Source: Caballeronia glathei
Lineage (GTDB): Bacteria; Pseudomonadota; Gammaproteobacteria; Burkholderiales; Burkholderiaceae
DNA: 64,000 nt
Direction of reading: 5' to 3'
Assembly (NCBI RefSeq): GCF_000698595.1
Contig: NZ_JFHC01000010.1
Span: 62,001-126,000, forward strand
The stretch's first letter is position 1. Each line of letters starts with the position of its first letter. Below are positions 51,325 to 59,665 of the stretch, piece after piece. The notes beneath the pieces are model-generated. The model did no database searches. It had not been told where the DNA came from and saw only the letters and a list, made by a program, of their open reading frames with translations. The translations under genes were made by a program, and so were the position numbers.

Positions 51325-51783
51325 CTAGAGCAGGTCGGGGCTCGTGACCGCGCGCAGCACGAGCTGCCCGTCGCCCGCGCGCGGGCGCTGCTGGAACCAC
51401 CAGACGCCCGCCTTCTTGATCGACCACTCCGCTTCGCTCCCCGTGAAGAGCAGGGCGGCGACGCGGCCGAGCGTCGGCTGATGGCCGACCACGATCACGG
51501 TTTGCGCGATCCCGTCGGGCCAGCCCGCGGCCTCGAGCACGGCCTGCGCGCTGCCGCCCGGCGCGAGTGACTCGACGGCGCGATACCGGTCGCCGAACGC
51601 CTCGGCGGTCTGGATCGTGCGCGTCGCGGGACTGGCGAGAAACACGGCGTCCTCGTCGATGCGGCTTCGCAGCCATTTCGCCATGGCCTGCGCCTGCTTG
51701 CGGCCGCGCGGCGTGAGCTGGCGCACGAGATCGCTCGCGGCCTGGTCTTCGGCTTCAGCGTGACGCCATAGAATGAGATTCAT
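51325..51783 (-). CDS. sixA: Phosphohistidine phosphatase SixA-like
   Basis: 152 residues of the histidine phosphatase superfamily with the RHG-type motif LWRH8AEAED. The second catalytic part is LASPATRTIQTAEAF and the third VVGHQPTLGRVAALL. SixA removes phosphate from phosphohistidine, in E. coli from the ArcB HPt domain and the nitrogen PTS. The C-terminus (EAEWSIKKAGVWWFQQRP) is typical. It lies 135 bp upstream of the olsB-like gene on the same strand. Confidence 0.9.
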   Translation of the reverse strand: MNLILWRHAEAEDQAASDLVRQLTPRGRKQAQAMAKWLRSRIDEDAVFLASPATRTIQTAEAFGDRYRAVESLAPGGSAQAVLEAAGWPDGIAQTVIVVGHQPTLGRVAALLFTGSEAEWSIKKAGVWWFQQRPRAGDGQLVLRAVTSPDLL

Positions 51784-51937
51784 CGATTGTCTCCGTCGCT
51801 TGATTTATCCGCTGGTTGCATTGCGCGTTCGTGTCTTGCGCCTCTTTCGTCTCTTTCGACACCGAAACGCGGCCCGCGTGCCGCAAGCACGCCATGTCGG
51901 AAAGCGTTGGGGTATCAAGTATCGGCGACGCTTTTCA

Positions 51938-51966
51938 TTGCACGCAGGTCGGGAAAACGCTAGAAT
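51938..51966 (+). promoter_or_regulatory. tRNA-Pro promoter
   Basis: TTGCAC (51938-51943), exactly 17 bp, TAGAAT (51961-51966), 11 bp before the tRNA. Confidence 0.75.
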
Positions 51967-51977
51967 CTGCGGCTTGT

Positions 51978-52054
51978 CGGAGCGTAGCGCAGCCTGGTAG
52001 CGCATCTGATTTGGGATCAGAGGGTCGAAGGTTCGAATCCTTTCGCTCCGACCA
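51978..52054 (+). tRNA. tRNA-Pro(TGG)
   Basis: 77 nt with encoded CCA. Acceptor CGGAGCG pairs with CGCTCCG; the anticodon stem TCTGA/TCAGA encloses TTTGGGA, anticodon TGG; discriminator A. Confidence 0.96.
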
Positions 52055-52063
52055 CGATACAAG

Positions 52064-52098
52064 AAGGGGTTACAAGCCGAGGCTTGTAACCCCTTTGT
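52064..52098 (+). terminator. Terminator after tRNA-Pro
   Basis: 15-bp stem, AAGGGGTTACAAGCC and GGCTTGTAACCCCTT, around GA, with a short T-run. Confidence 0.88.
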
Positions 52099-52170
52099 CG
52101 TTTTTAGCGGCTTGCCGATTTTTGCCTTTGTTCGCCGACGTGTTTTTCGCCGACGCCTTTTGGGTCCTTT

Positions 52171-52335
52171 ATGCCGCGTATCGCTTTTGCCGTTGCTCTT
52201 TCGCTCTTGCTTGCCGCATGCGCCGATTCGTCCAGCCAGAAACATCCGCCACCGCAGGATCCGCCGGACTACAAGGGCGTGCCCACCGACACGCGGCCGC
52301 CCTCCATGCTGATCGCGCCCTCCGCGCCGCAATGA
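52171..52335 (+). CDS. Small lipoprotein of 54 residues
   Basis: ATG at 52171, stop at 52333-52335. The N-terminus MPRIAFAVALSLLLAAC is a clean lipoprotein signal with lipobox LLAAC at residues 13-17. The mature part is only 38 residues, Pro-rich and hydrophilic (HPPPQDPPDYKGVPTDTRPP), with no domain. Its stop is 30 bp before the zur-like start, so both may be on one transcript. It is too short for routine gene calling but has all the marks of a real secreted lipopeptide. Function unknown. Confidence 0.7.
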   Translation: MPRIAFAVALSLLLAACADSSSQKHPPPQDPPDYKGVPTDTRPPSMLIAPSAPQ

Positions 52336-52365
52336 CGGGCGCGGTGCGCGGCGTATAATCGGCGC

Positions 52366-52920
52366 ATGACCACGCCCGCCACCGGTTCCACCGCTTCACA
52401 CGCCCACGCAGACCAGCAAGGCGGATCGCCCGCCGAGGCGCTGCAAGCCGCCGTCGCGATGGCCGACCAGTACTGCCGCGAGCGCGGCCAGAAACTCACG
52501 CCGATTCGCCGCACGGTGCTGGAACTGCTGCTTGCATCGGGGCGCGCAACGAAGGCTTACACGCTGCTCGACGAAATGCGCGCGATGCATCCGAACGCGT
52601 CGCCGCCCACGGTCTACCGCGCGCTCGATTTCCTGCTGTCGGCCGGCCTGATTCATCGCATCGAGTCGATCAACGCCTTCACGGTTTGCCACGATCTCAC
52701 GCATTGCCAGCATGGTGTGCTCGTCGTGTGCCAGCGGTGCGGGCGTGTCACCGAATTGCCGCAGCAAAAGCAGCTGCGCCAGAGCCTCGTGATGCAGGTC
52801 GAGGCGAGCGGCTATCGGCTCGCCGGCGACGACATCGAACTGAAGGGCATCTGTCCCGCGTGCCAGGCGGCCGAAGATCCGGCTGCCCACCAGCACGATC
52901 ACGACCACGCGCCGCACTAG
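52366..52920 (+). CDS. zur: Fur-family regulator, Zur-like
   Basis: 184 residues. Winged helix in residues ~30-105 (RERGQKLTPIRRTVLELLLASGRATKAYTLLDEM, then SPPTVYRALDFLLSAGLIHRI). The dimerisation domain has regulatory metal ligands (AFTVCHDLTHCQHGVLVVC) and two C-x2-C pairs, CQRC and CPAC, for structural zinc. The C-terminal tail HQHDHDHAPH is His-rich. The layout suits Zur, a zinc-dependent repressor of zinc uptake, better than Fur or PerR, but no zinc transporter genes are adjacent. Confidence 0.85.
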   Translation: MTTPATGSTASHAHADQQGGSPAEALQAAVAMADQYCRERGQKLTPIRRTVLELLLASGRATKAYTLLDEMRAMHPNASPPTVYRALDFLLSAGLIHRIESINAFTVCHDLTHCQHGVLVVCQRCGRVTELPQQKQLRQSLVMQVEASGYRLAGDDIELKGICPACQAAEDPAAHQHDHDHAPH

Positions 52921-52941
52921 CGCCGTAGCGGGGTCCGCAAG

Positions 52942-52971
52942 CAAAAAACGCAGCCACGGCTGCGTTTTTTG
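52942..52971 (+). terminator. Terminator after zur
   Basis: CAAAAAACGCAGCC and GGCTGCGTTTTTTG around AC, with a six-T run. Confidence 0.93.
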
Positions 52972-53448
52972 TCAGGATTGCCGCGCGGATGACCCAGGCA
53001 GAAATGGCGAAGCCCCGACGCGGGCACACCGGGGCTTCTGACCCGCGTGGACTGTTCGCGCAGAGAAAACACGGGCTGAAATGATTCTATGGCGCCGCCA
53101 TGCGCCATGTTGTATGCGCTTGTATCGGACCGTAACGCATTGCGACAGCGTTCCGGATGGAGCCCCAGGAAAATCCGGCGATCCGGCACGTAATTATTTC
53201 TCCGCATTGACAAAAATTGCGTGTGTCATGCGAATTTTTTGCTGCGCAGGTATCATCGGACGATCCGTCGATCTTGCTGCGATCATGAACTGGCTGTGGA
53301 TTTTCGTTGCGCTTTGTCCGCTTGCATTCGCGCTGCTCATCGCGTTCGCGGCGCATATCGATCCGTTGTCCGGACGATGGCGAGCCCCATCGGCCGGGGC
53401 GAGGCGGGCAATGCGCCCGTCCGGAAGCTCCCTCGCTTCAGCGCTGCC
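52972..53448. other. Intergenic stretch without a supported gene
   Basis: About 480 bp. It holds a 9-bp hairpin GAAGCCCCG/CGGGGCTTC (53009-53038). Near 53285 a reading frame starts with a single hydrophobic helix (MNWLWIFVALCPLAFALLIAF), but it runs into the opposite-strand lipoprotein gene and is not accepted as a gene. A TTGACA near 53206 has no good -10. Confidence 0.4.
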
Positions 53449-53760
53449 TCATTGCTTGCAGCGGATCACCATCGACCGGTTCTTGATGTTCGCGCCGAAG
53501 ATGCCGCCCACCGAGCCCCCCGCCGTCGCACCGCTGTCCGCATCCTTCGACACCACGTCGTAGCCGTACGCCCCGCACGTCTCGCCTGCCTTTTTGTAAC
53601 ACTCTGCCCAGCTCGTGCTCGCGTCGCCGCCGCTGCAATTGATGGCGAACCCGGTTTCCCCGGAAGGCAGGTAGGTGAGCGTCGCCGTATTGGCGCAGCC
53701 GCCGAGCGCGGCGACAGTGGCTAGGGCCGCAATGACCGCGGCTCCGTTCATCATTTTCAT
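53449..53760 (-). CDS. Small lipoprotein with a conserved Cys/Trp core, unknown function
   Basis: 103 residues from the ATG at 53758-53760 with GAGGAA upstream. Signal with lipobox ALGGC. The mature part has FAINCSGGDASTSWAECYKKAGETCGAYGYDVVSKD, three cysteines in a pattern seen in several small uncharacterised proteobacterial lipoproteins, then a Gly-rich stretch and a final Cys in RSMVIRCKQ. The four cysteines could form two disulfides. It lies 31 bp downstream of the NlpD-like gene on the same strand, so they may be cotranscribed. Confidence 0.75.
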   Translation of the reverse strand: MKMMNGAAVIAALATVAALGGCANTATLTYLPSGETGFAINCSGGDASTSWAECYKKAGETCGAYGYDVVSKDADSGATAGGSVGGIFGANIKNRSMVIRCKQ

Positions 53761-53790
53761 CAAATCTTTCCTCGTTGCTTCAGATTGAGC

Positions 53791-54477
53791 CTAGCGCGGC
53801 GGAAGGTAGCGCGACGGATCGGTCGAGCGCCCGAGATAGCGCAGCTCGAAGTGCAGCATCACGCGATTCGAGTCGGTATCGCCCATTTCGGCGATTTCCT
53901 GCCCCTGCGCGACGGTCTGGCCTTCCTTGACCAGGAGCGCGCGGTTGTGCGCATAAGCCGTCAGATATTCAGAATCGTGCTTCACGATCAGCATGTTGCC
54001 GTAGCCGCGCAGTCCGTTGCCCGCGTACACGACCGTTCCGCCCGCCGCCGCGACGATCTTCGTGCCCGGCACGTTCGCGATGTCGATGCCCTTCGACGTC
54101 TTGCCGTCGAAGCCGCGAATCACGCTGCCGTCTGCCGGCCAGATGAGCGACACGGCTGGCGCCCGCGCGGGCGGCGTGTCGGGAGCGGCATCGCGGCTCG
54201 GGGCGGGCGCGCTGCGCGAGGGCGCGGCGGCGGCCGTCGCGGTGCCCGCGGGCGGCGCGACCCGCAGCACCTGGCCGACCTCGATCGAATCGGCATTCGA
54301 CAGACCGTTCCAGCGCGTGATGTTCTGCACGGACGTGCGGTTCGCCCGCGCGATCTTCGATACCGTATCGCCCCGTTCCACGCGGTAGAAACCCGGCCCG
54401 ACCGGAGCCGAGCCGCATGCGGCGAGCACTGCGGCCATCGAGACGCAGATGAGCCGTCGAATTCTTGTTGACAACAT
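53791..54477 (-). CDS. LysM/LytM (NlpD-like) lipoprotein, probably non-catalytic
   Basis: 228 residues from the ATG at 54475-54477. Lipobox VLAAC. LysM domain at residues ~32-75 (YRVERGDTVSKIARANRTSVQNITRWNGL), an Ala/Pro-rich linker, and a C-terminal M23/LytM domain (VIRGFDGKTSKGIDIANVPGTKIVAAAGGTVVYAGNGLRGYG, later YAHN and HFELRY). The usual H-x3-D zinc motif reads SKGID here, so the first zinc histidine is missing. Such degenerate proteins activate amidases during cell separation. The shorter-than-NlpD length and the position away from rpoS suggest a paralogue. Confidence 0.87.
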   Translation of the reverse strand: MLSTRIRRLICVSMAAVLAACGSAPVGPGFYRVERGDTVSKIARANRTSVQNITRWNGLSNADSIEVGQVLRVAPPAGTATAAAAPSRSAPAPSRDAAPDTPPARAPAVSLIWPADGSVIRGFDGKTSKGIDIANVPGTKIVAAAGGTVVYAGNGLRGYGNMLIVKHDSEYLTAYAHNRALLVKEGQTVAQGQEIAEMGDTDSNRVMLHFELRYLGRSTDPSRYLPPR

Positions 54478-54626
54478 TGAACCTCGCGAAGCGCCGCTGC
54501 GCGCGACGTGCACGACGTGCATACGGTGCGTACGGAGCGCGGCAGACCAAAACGTCCGATTTTAACGTCTCGGGCAAGCCGGGCGCGAAAAGTGGCCCGG
54601 CGACGCTCCCGCGGCTGCGTGCGAAA

Positions 54627-55529
54627 TCAGTCGGGCGTCGACACGACAAGGCGCAGCGACGCGGCTTCCGTCTTGCCCGGGGCGAGCCAGCGCAGGCCGC
54701 GCCCGTTGTGGATTGCGTCGGGCAGGCCGATCCAGGGCTCGACGCAGTAGAAATCGGAGGTATCGCTTTCCGTCCACGTGGTAATGGCATACCAGGGCAC
54801 CGAATCCGGCTGGTGCAGCTCGAAGCTCACCGCGCGCCCGAGCCCGGGCGTGACGAGCCGCACCGGCTGATCGGCCGGTCGGGTGAAGCAATGAAACCGG
54901 TCGACGATCGCGGGATCGGCGAGCGAATAGTGCGATGCGCCCGGCTGCGCCTCGCTGATCGATCCGTCTTCCAGCTGATGGCGGCGCTCCGTGCGCGGCA
55001 GTTCCACCCGGCTTGCGGCGCGCTGCTCGTGCGGCAGGTGAAAGTAGAAGTGATGGCCCGCGTAGTAGGGCAGCGCGACTTCGCCGGGATTCGACGTCGT
55101 CAGTTCGACTTCGAGCGTGTTCGCATCGATGAGCCGGTAGGCCGCCTCGAAGCGAAACGCGAACGGATAGCCGGAGCGGGTCGCGTCGCTGTCCACGAGC
55201 GTCATGCGCAGCCCGTGGCCGTCGGCGTCCTTCGTGCACGTGAACGGCAGATTGCGGGCGAAACCGTGCGTGGGAAGCGTGTGGACCACGCCGTCGGGGT
55301 CGCGCCACTTGCCGATCTCGCCGTCGACGAAATGCCGCCCGAGAAACGGAAACAGCAGCGGATTGCCGCCGCGGATCTTCGCGGCCTGCGACCAGTCGGG
55401 CGACGCGGGCCAGTGAATCACCTGTTCGCCGCCGACGCGCCAAGTCATGAGGCGCCCGCCCGCGTGCGGGGCGAGCGAGATCGTGGCGCCGTCGCGCGCG
55501 AGGTCGATGATGCCTTGCTCTGAGGACAT
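54627..55529 (-). CDS. Aldose 1-epimerase family protein (YeaD-like)
   Basis: 300 residues from the ATG at 55527-55529. Galactose-mutarotase fold. The family core is NPLLFPFLGRHFVDGEIGKW, LPTHGFARNLPF (catalytic-type His), LPYYAGHHFYFHLP (second His), and the late Glu in FYCVEPWIGLPDAIHNGRGLRWLAPGK. This is the D-hexose-6-phosphate mutarotase/YeaD-like branch more than GalM, judged by the short form and motif spacing. The natural sugar is not evident from context. An alternative GTG at 55541 adds four residues. Confidence 0.85.
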   Translation of the reverse strand: MSSEQGIIDLARDGATISLAPHAGGRLMTWRVGGEQVIHWPASPDWSQAAKIRGGNPLLFPFLGRHFVDGEIGKWRDPDGVVHTLPTHGFARNLPFTCTKDADGHGLRMTLVDSDATRSGYPFAFRFEAAYRLIDANTLEVELTTSNPGEVALPYYAGHHFYFHLPHEQRAASRVELPRTERRHQLEDGSISEAQPGASHYSLADPAIVDRFHCFTRPADQPVRLVTPGLGRAVSFELHQPDSVPWYAITTWTESDTSDFYCVEPWIGLPDAIHNGRGLRWLAPGKTEAASLRLVVSTPD

Positions 55530-55717
55530 GGTGTGGCGCACTCCGTTGGACGTTGGACGCGGGTTTGCAGACTTGCACGCAGTGTTCCAGACCCGCAGAT
55601 TCTGCCTCGCTTTTTCCTACGGGGAAACCCTTTGCGGGAAATTGCGACTGACGGGCGAGGGCATTCGTGTGTTTTTATGAAGCCAATGTTGGAAACCAGA
55701 CGGACAAGGAGTGAAGA

Positions 55718-55804
55718 ATGGATCTCGCGATGACGATGGGACTGGCGATGTTTGGTCTTTTTGGCGCGAGCACGGCCATATTTCTTTATAAACTTGTCTC
55801 CTGA
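55718..55804 (+). CDS. Candidate 28-residue membrane peptide
   Basis: ATG at 55718 with a near-perfect AAGGAG at 55706-55711 and six-base spacing; stop at 55802-55804. The peptide is MDLAMTMGLAMFGLFGAS, then TAIFLYKLVS: one continuous hydrophobic helix with a basic end, like known small membrane proteins that sit beside larger membrane complexes. I do not recognise it. The strong ribosome site is the main reason to believe it is translated. It stands alone between the epimerase-like gene and uppP. Confidence 0.55.
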   Translation: MDLAMTMGLAMFGLFGASTAIFLYKLVS

Positions 55805-56110
55805 TTATCAGCCTTTCACGATGCGCTGATACTCGATCCTTTCGGATCGCCTTTCTAATAATTACGATAATATTTATTTTCTCCGACGATTCGCTGTCGG
55901 CTGATTTTGCCCATTTTTAACGCTTGGCGATGCCATTTACGATCGGCATAATCGGTGCCGCTTGCGCGCCGTGCCGTTCCGCTATTTCTTCATACTTGTG
56001 TTCGCCGTTTGATCATTTCGCCCGCCCGCTTGCCGGGGCCGATGACCCATCAAGCGGCTGACCAGAATCGCACGACGCGTCCTTAATCCGCAACGAAAAA
56101 GGATCGACGC
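55805..56110. other. AT-rich intergenic stretch before uppP
   Basis: About 306 bp with GC content clearly below the window average, especially 55840-55930. It may carry promoters for uppP. AAAGGAT just before the GTG start is the uppP ribosome site. No gene or strong repeat is seen. Confidence 0.4.
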
Positions 56111-56941
56111 GTGACTTTGTGGTTTCTGGTTTTCCTCAGCGTGCTCCAGGGCGTGACCGAACTGTTCCCGGTCAGCAGTCTCGGCCATACGCTTCTCGTC
56201 CCCGGTCTGATCGGGATGCACATCGACAAGCACGCACCGCAATTACTGCCCTTTCTCGTCGCGTTGCATCTCGGCACTGCGTTCGCGCTGCTCTGGTATT
56301 TCCGCAAGCGCTGGATCGAGCTGATCGGCGGCTGGTTCGCGTCGCTCGGCGGGCGTCGCAACGAGCACGGCCACATGATGTGGGCACTCATCATCGGCAC
56401 GATTCCGACGGGCATCGTGGGCCTGCTGCTCGAAAAACGCATCGAGCAGATTTTTCACGACCTGCGGATCGTCGCCGCCGCGCTGATGGTGAACGGCCTG
56501 CTGCTGTGGTTCGGCGACCGGCTGCAGCGCTCGCGTGCGGTTCGCGCGCCGGAGAAGCTCACGTTCCGGCAGGCGTTCCTGGTCGGCCTCGCGCAGATCG
56601 GCGCGCTCGTTCCCGGCTTTTCGCGCAGCGGCCTCACGATGATCGCGGGCGTGGGCGCGGGGCTCACGGCGGAGAAGGCCGCCGAGTTCTCGTTCCTGCT
56701 CGGCACGCCGATCATCTTCGCGGCGGGCGTGCTGGAATTGCCGAAACTCTTTCATGCATCGGGCCAGCTCGCCGACGCGCTGCTCGGCGGCGTGCTCACG
56801 GGTATCGCCGCGTATCTGAGCGTGCGCTTCCTGATGCACTATTTCGAAGGGCGCGGGCGGCTCGCTTCGTTCGGCGTCTATTGCGTGCTCGCGGGCGCGG
56901 TCTGCCTCGGCTGGTTCATGCTGCATCCGCAGCCGGTCTGA
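56111..56941 (+). CDS. uppP: Undecaprenyl-diphosphate phosphatase
   Basis: 276 residues from a GTG at 56111. Integral membrane enzyme (BacA/UppP) that recycles the lipid carrier for peptidoglycan and other cell-wall polymers; overexpression gives bacitracin resistance. The two active-site motifs are [15 protein letters not shown] (Glu17 region) and [15 protein letters not shown] (Arg/Ser). About eight membrane helices. It is followed 87 bp on by tRNA-Arg. Confidence 0.96.
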   Translation: MTLWFLVFLSVLQGVTELFPVSSLGHTLLVPGLIGMHIDKHAPQLLPFLVALHLGTAFALLWYFRKRWIELIGGWFASLGGRRNEHGHMMWALIIGTIPTGIVGLLLEKRIEQIFHDLRIVAAALMVNGLLLWFGDRLQRSRAVRAPEKLTFRQAFLVGLAQIGALVPGFSRSGLTMIAGVGAGLTAEKAAEFSFLLGTPIIFAAGVLELPKLFHASGQLADALLGGVLTGIAAYLSVRFLMHYFEGRGRLASFGVYCVLAGAVCLGWFMLHPQPV

Positions 56942-57028
56942 GGGCACACGATGCATGGCGGCGCGCTCGCGCCTTCGTGATGAAGCCCGCGAGCCGTCGA
57001 TGAGGTAAAATCCTCGCTCTCTTGCGAC

Positions 57029-57105
57029 GCGGCAGTAGCTCAGCTGGATAGAGCATCGGCCTTCTAAGCCGAGGGGCGGGGGTTCGAGTCCCTCCTGCCG
57101 TGCCA
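57029..57105 (+). tRNA. tRNA-Arg(TCT)
   Basis: 77 nt with CCA. Acceptor GCGGCAG pairs with CTGCCGT (first pair G-U), discriminator G; anticodon stem TCGGC/GCCGA encloses CTTCTAA, anticodon TCT for AGA codons. A TAAAAT just upstream (57006-57011) may be its -10 box. tRNA genes like this are common integration sites, but nothing integrase-like follows. Confidence 0.94.
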
Positions 57106-57121
57106 GAGATATTCCAAAACA

Positions 57122-58351
57122 TCACACGCGGCGCGTTCGCGCCAGCGCTTCCTCCCGCACGCTCCCACCGCCTCGCATCGCCTGCTCGTAGCCTCGCGGC
57201 GCGAACACGGCCGTCAGTCCGATCATCGCGACGAGGCTCGCGGCGAGCATCGACCATGAAACCGTGAAGCCGCCGCTCGCATCCCGCACGATGCCCGCGA
57301 CGATCGGCGCCGCCGCGGCGATCACGAAGCCCACGCCCTGCACGAACGCGACGAGCCGCGCGGCGAGCGCCGGGTCGTCGGTGTGATCGAGCGTCAGGAC
57401 GAGCGTCAGCGAAAACACGCCCCCCAGCCCTGCGCCGAGGAGCGCGACGACGACGAGCGGCGCGGCGGTGGGCGCCGCGAGCAGCCCGGCGAAGCCGGTC
57501 AGCTGCGCGACGAGCCCGGCCGCGAGCCACGGACGCCGGTCGCGAAAACATCCGGCCGCCATCGGCAGCAACAGCGCGGACGCAGCCTGGAACACCGTCA
57601 TGATCGCGAGGAGCGCGCCGCTCGCCGTCACGCTGCGGCCGAGCTGCTGATAGTAGGCGGGCAGCCACGCGACGAGGCACGTATACCCGCCGTTCACAAG
57701 GCCGAAATAGATGCCGAGCGTCCACGCGCGCCGGTTCAGAAAGAGTGTCGGCGTGTGGCCGGCGGACCGTGCGGCCGGTGCCCTGCGCGCGGCGGCGGCG
57801 CGCATCAGGAGCGCCCACAGGGCGAGTGCGGCGGCCGCGGGCAGCGCCCACACCGCGAGCCCCGCGCGCCACGAAAAGAGTGTCGCGACGCCCGGCGTGA
57901 GGCTCGCGCCGAGTCCGCCGCCCGCCATGATCGACGCGGAGTAGAGGCCCATCGCGGACGGCAGGCGCGCCGCGAAGCGCGTTTTCATCACGCCCGGCAA
58001 GAGCGCCTGGATCACGGCGACGCCGACGCCCGCCATCGCCGCGCTCGCGATCAGCGCGCTCCCCGAATCGATGAAAAGCCGCGCCGCGCACGCGAGCACG
58101 ATGCCGGCGAGGCCGAGCGCCACGCCGCGCGCGTTGCCGATCACGCGGGCAAGCGCGCTCGCGCCGAACGCGCACACGCCCATCGCGACGACGGGCAGGC
58201 CGGTGAGGAGCGACGCATTCTGAAACGAAAGTCCTGTCGACGCGAGAATCACGCCGGTCAGCGGACTGATCGAGGTGAGCAGAGGCCGCAGATTGAGGCC
58301 GATGGCGACGATGACGGCGAGCCACGCAAGTTCGGAGCGCTGCGCCCTCAT
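57122..58351 (-). CDS. MFS transporter of the CynX/NimT type
   Basis: 409 residues, 12 predicted membrane helices. The N-terminus (AWLAVIVAIGLNLRPLLTSISPLTGVI) and the middle (GYTCLVAWLPAYYQQLGRSVTASG) are typical of the cyanate/2-nitroimidazole transporter (CynX/NimT) subfamily. The start codon overlaps the stop of the amidohydrolase gene upstream (ATGA), so the two are coupled and the transporter probably carries the amidohydrolase substrate or product. Confidence 0.88.
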   Translation of the reverse strand: MRAQRSELAWLAVIVAIGLNLRPLLTSISPLTGVILASTGLSFQNASLLTGLPVVAMGVCAFGASALARVIGNARGVALGLAGIVLACAARLFIDSGSALIASAAMAGVGVAVIQALLPGVMKTRFAARLPSAMGLYSASIMAGGGLGASLTPGVATLFSWRAGLAVWALPAAAALALWALLMRAAAARRAPAARSAGHTPTLFLNRRAWTLGIYFGLVNGGYTCLVAWLPAYYQQLGRSVTASGALLAIMTVFQAASALLLPMAAGCFRDRRPWLAAGLVAQLTGFAGLLAAPTAAPLVVVALLGAGLGGVFSLTLVLTLDHTDDPALAARLVAFVQGVGFVIAAAAPIVAGIVRDASGGFTVSWSMLAASLVAMIGLTAVFAPRGYEQAMRGGGSVREEALARTRRV

Positions 58352-59541
58352 CGTGCGAAATCCGCTGCGATGATCGTGCCGTTCGCCATCACGAGGCGGC
58401 GCGGCGGCCGTGAAGCGACCGCATGCGCGACGGTCTCGGCGTCGACGAGCACCAGGTCGGCGCGCGCGCCGGGCACGAGGCCGTAGCCCGCAAAACCGCA
58501 GCCGCGCGCCGCCTCCGTGCTCACGCACGCGAAGGCGGCGGCGAGATCGTCGTCGCGTCGCAGGTCGTAGCGCATCGCGATCAGCATCGCGCGTTCGAGC
58601 ATGTCCGGCGAGCCGAAGGGCGTCCACGCGTCGCGTACGCCGTCGTTGCCGCTGAACAGCGTGATGCCGGCCGCGCGCGCCGCATGAAAGGGCGGCACGG
58701 GCGTCGAGGCCGGCGCCGTGGTGAGCAGCGCGACGCCCGCGCGCGCGATCCGTTCGAGAAGCGCGTCGCGCTCGCGCTCGGGCAGCGCGCCGAGGCAGAA
58801 CGCATGGCTCACGACGACGCGGCCCGCCAGGCCCTCTGCCTCCACACGATCGAGGAGCAGGCCGAGCGTGAACGCGCCGAGCGCGCCGGGCTCGTGCAGG
58901 TGGATGTCGATCGGCTTCTGGTGCTTCGTCGCGAGCGCGAACGTGAGGTCGAGCGAGGCGGCCGGGTCACCGTCGATGGCGGCGGGATCGAGCGCGCCGA
59001 GCACGTCGGCGCCGAGCGCGAGCGCGGCGTCGAGCAGCTCGCGCGTGCCCGCCCGCCCGAGTACGCCCGACTGCGGAAACGCGACGATCTGCATGTCCAG
59101 CACGTCGCTCAGTGCGTCGCGCGTCGCCATGACGCCTTCGAGATGGCGCAGGCCCGCGTCGGTATCGATATCGACGTGCGTGCGCAGGCGTGTCGTGCCC
59201 GCGCGCAGGAAGGCGAGCGCGAGCGCGCGCGAGGCCCGCGCCGCATCGTGCCCGCTCGCCGCGCGCCAGCGCCGCTCGTTCTCGATGCGATCGACGAGCC
59301 GCGCGCCCACTTCGTTGCGATACCAGGGCATGCTCCACGTGGTCTTGTCGAGATGCGTGTGGCCTTCGACGAAGCCCGGCAGCAGCAGCGCGCCTTCGCC
59401 GTCGATCAGCGTTTCGCCGGGCCCGGGCGCGCTCGCGTGCCGGTGCGCTCCGATGGCGGCGATCGTGCCGTCGACGATCCGCACGTCGGCCGGCGCCGCG
59501 CCGAACGGACGCACATTGGTGATCAGGACAGTCGGTTTCAT
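58348..59541 (-). CDS. Amidohydrolase, cytosine deaminase-like
   Basis: 397 residues from the ATG at 59539-59541. Metal-dependent hydrolase with the CodA layout: first metal motif GFVEGHTHLDKTTW, later histidines in DIHLHEPGALGAFT and VVSHAFCLGALPE, and the catalytic Asp in LFSGNDGVRDAWTPFGSPDMLERAM. CodA-type enzymes deaminate cytosine, creatinine-like or other N-heterocycles, and the real substrate here is unknown. It shares an operon with the CynX-like transporter and is divergent from a GntR regulator with an operator between them. Confidence 0.88.
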   Translation of the reverse strand: MKPTVLITNVRPFGAAPADVRIVDGTIAAIGAHRHASAPGPGETLIDGEGALLLPGFVEGHTHLDKTTWSMPWYRNEVGARLVDRIENERRWRAASGHDAARASRALALAFLRAGTTRLRTHVDIDTDAGLRHLEGVMATRDALSDVLDMQIVAFPQSGVLGRAGTRELLDAALALGADVLGALDPAAIDGDPAASLDLTFALATKHQKPIDIHLHEPGALGAFTLGLLLDRVEAEGLAGRVVVSHAFCLGALPERERDALLERIARAGVALLTTAPASTPVPPFHAARAAGITLFSGNDGVRDAWTPFGSPDMLERAMLIAMRYDLRRDDDLAAAFACVSTEAARGCGFAGYGLVPGARADLVLVDAETVAHAVASRPPRRLVMANGTIIAADFAR

Positions 59542-59560
59542 ATGATCAAAGCCTCGTTCT

Positions 59561-59593
59561 TGGTTGACCATTTTATGATGATTTGGTCAACCA
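59561..59593. promoter_or_regulatory. Operator pair between the amidohydrolase and gntR genes
   Basis: TGGTTGACCA (59561-59570) and TGGTCAACCA (59584-59593) are a perfect 10-bp inverted pair, and each fits TGGT-N2-ACCA, the form of many FCD-type GntR operators. Centres are 23 bp apart, about two helical turns. It lies in the 124-bp gap between divergent genes, so it can control both. Confidence 0.75.
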
Positions 59594-59665
59594 TCAGCGA
59601 GAGACTACCGCAGTCGCTACAATGTGGAGCATCCAAATAGTGCTTATAGCAACGGCGTCGCGTTC

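Noticed and set aside
53285..53563. 93-codon frame with an N-terminal membrane helix
   Set aside because: It overlaps the opposite-strand lipoprotein gene, which has a ribosome site and signal peptide. The hydrophobic start alone is not enough.
57029..57105. tRNA-Arg as integration site of a genomic island
   Set aside because: No integrase, no partial tRNA copy downstream and no composition break in the next 7 kb.
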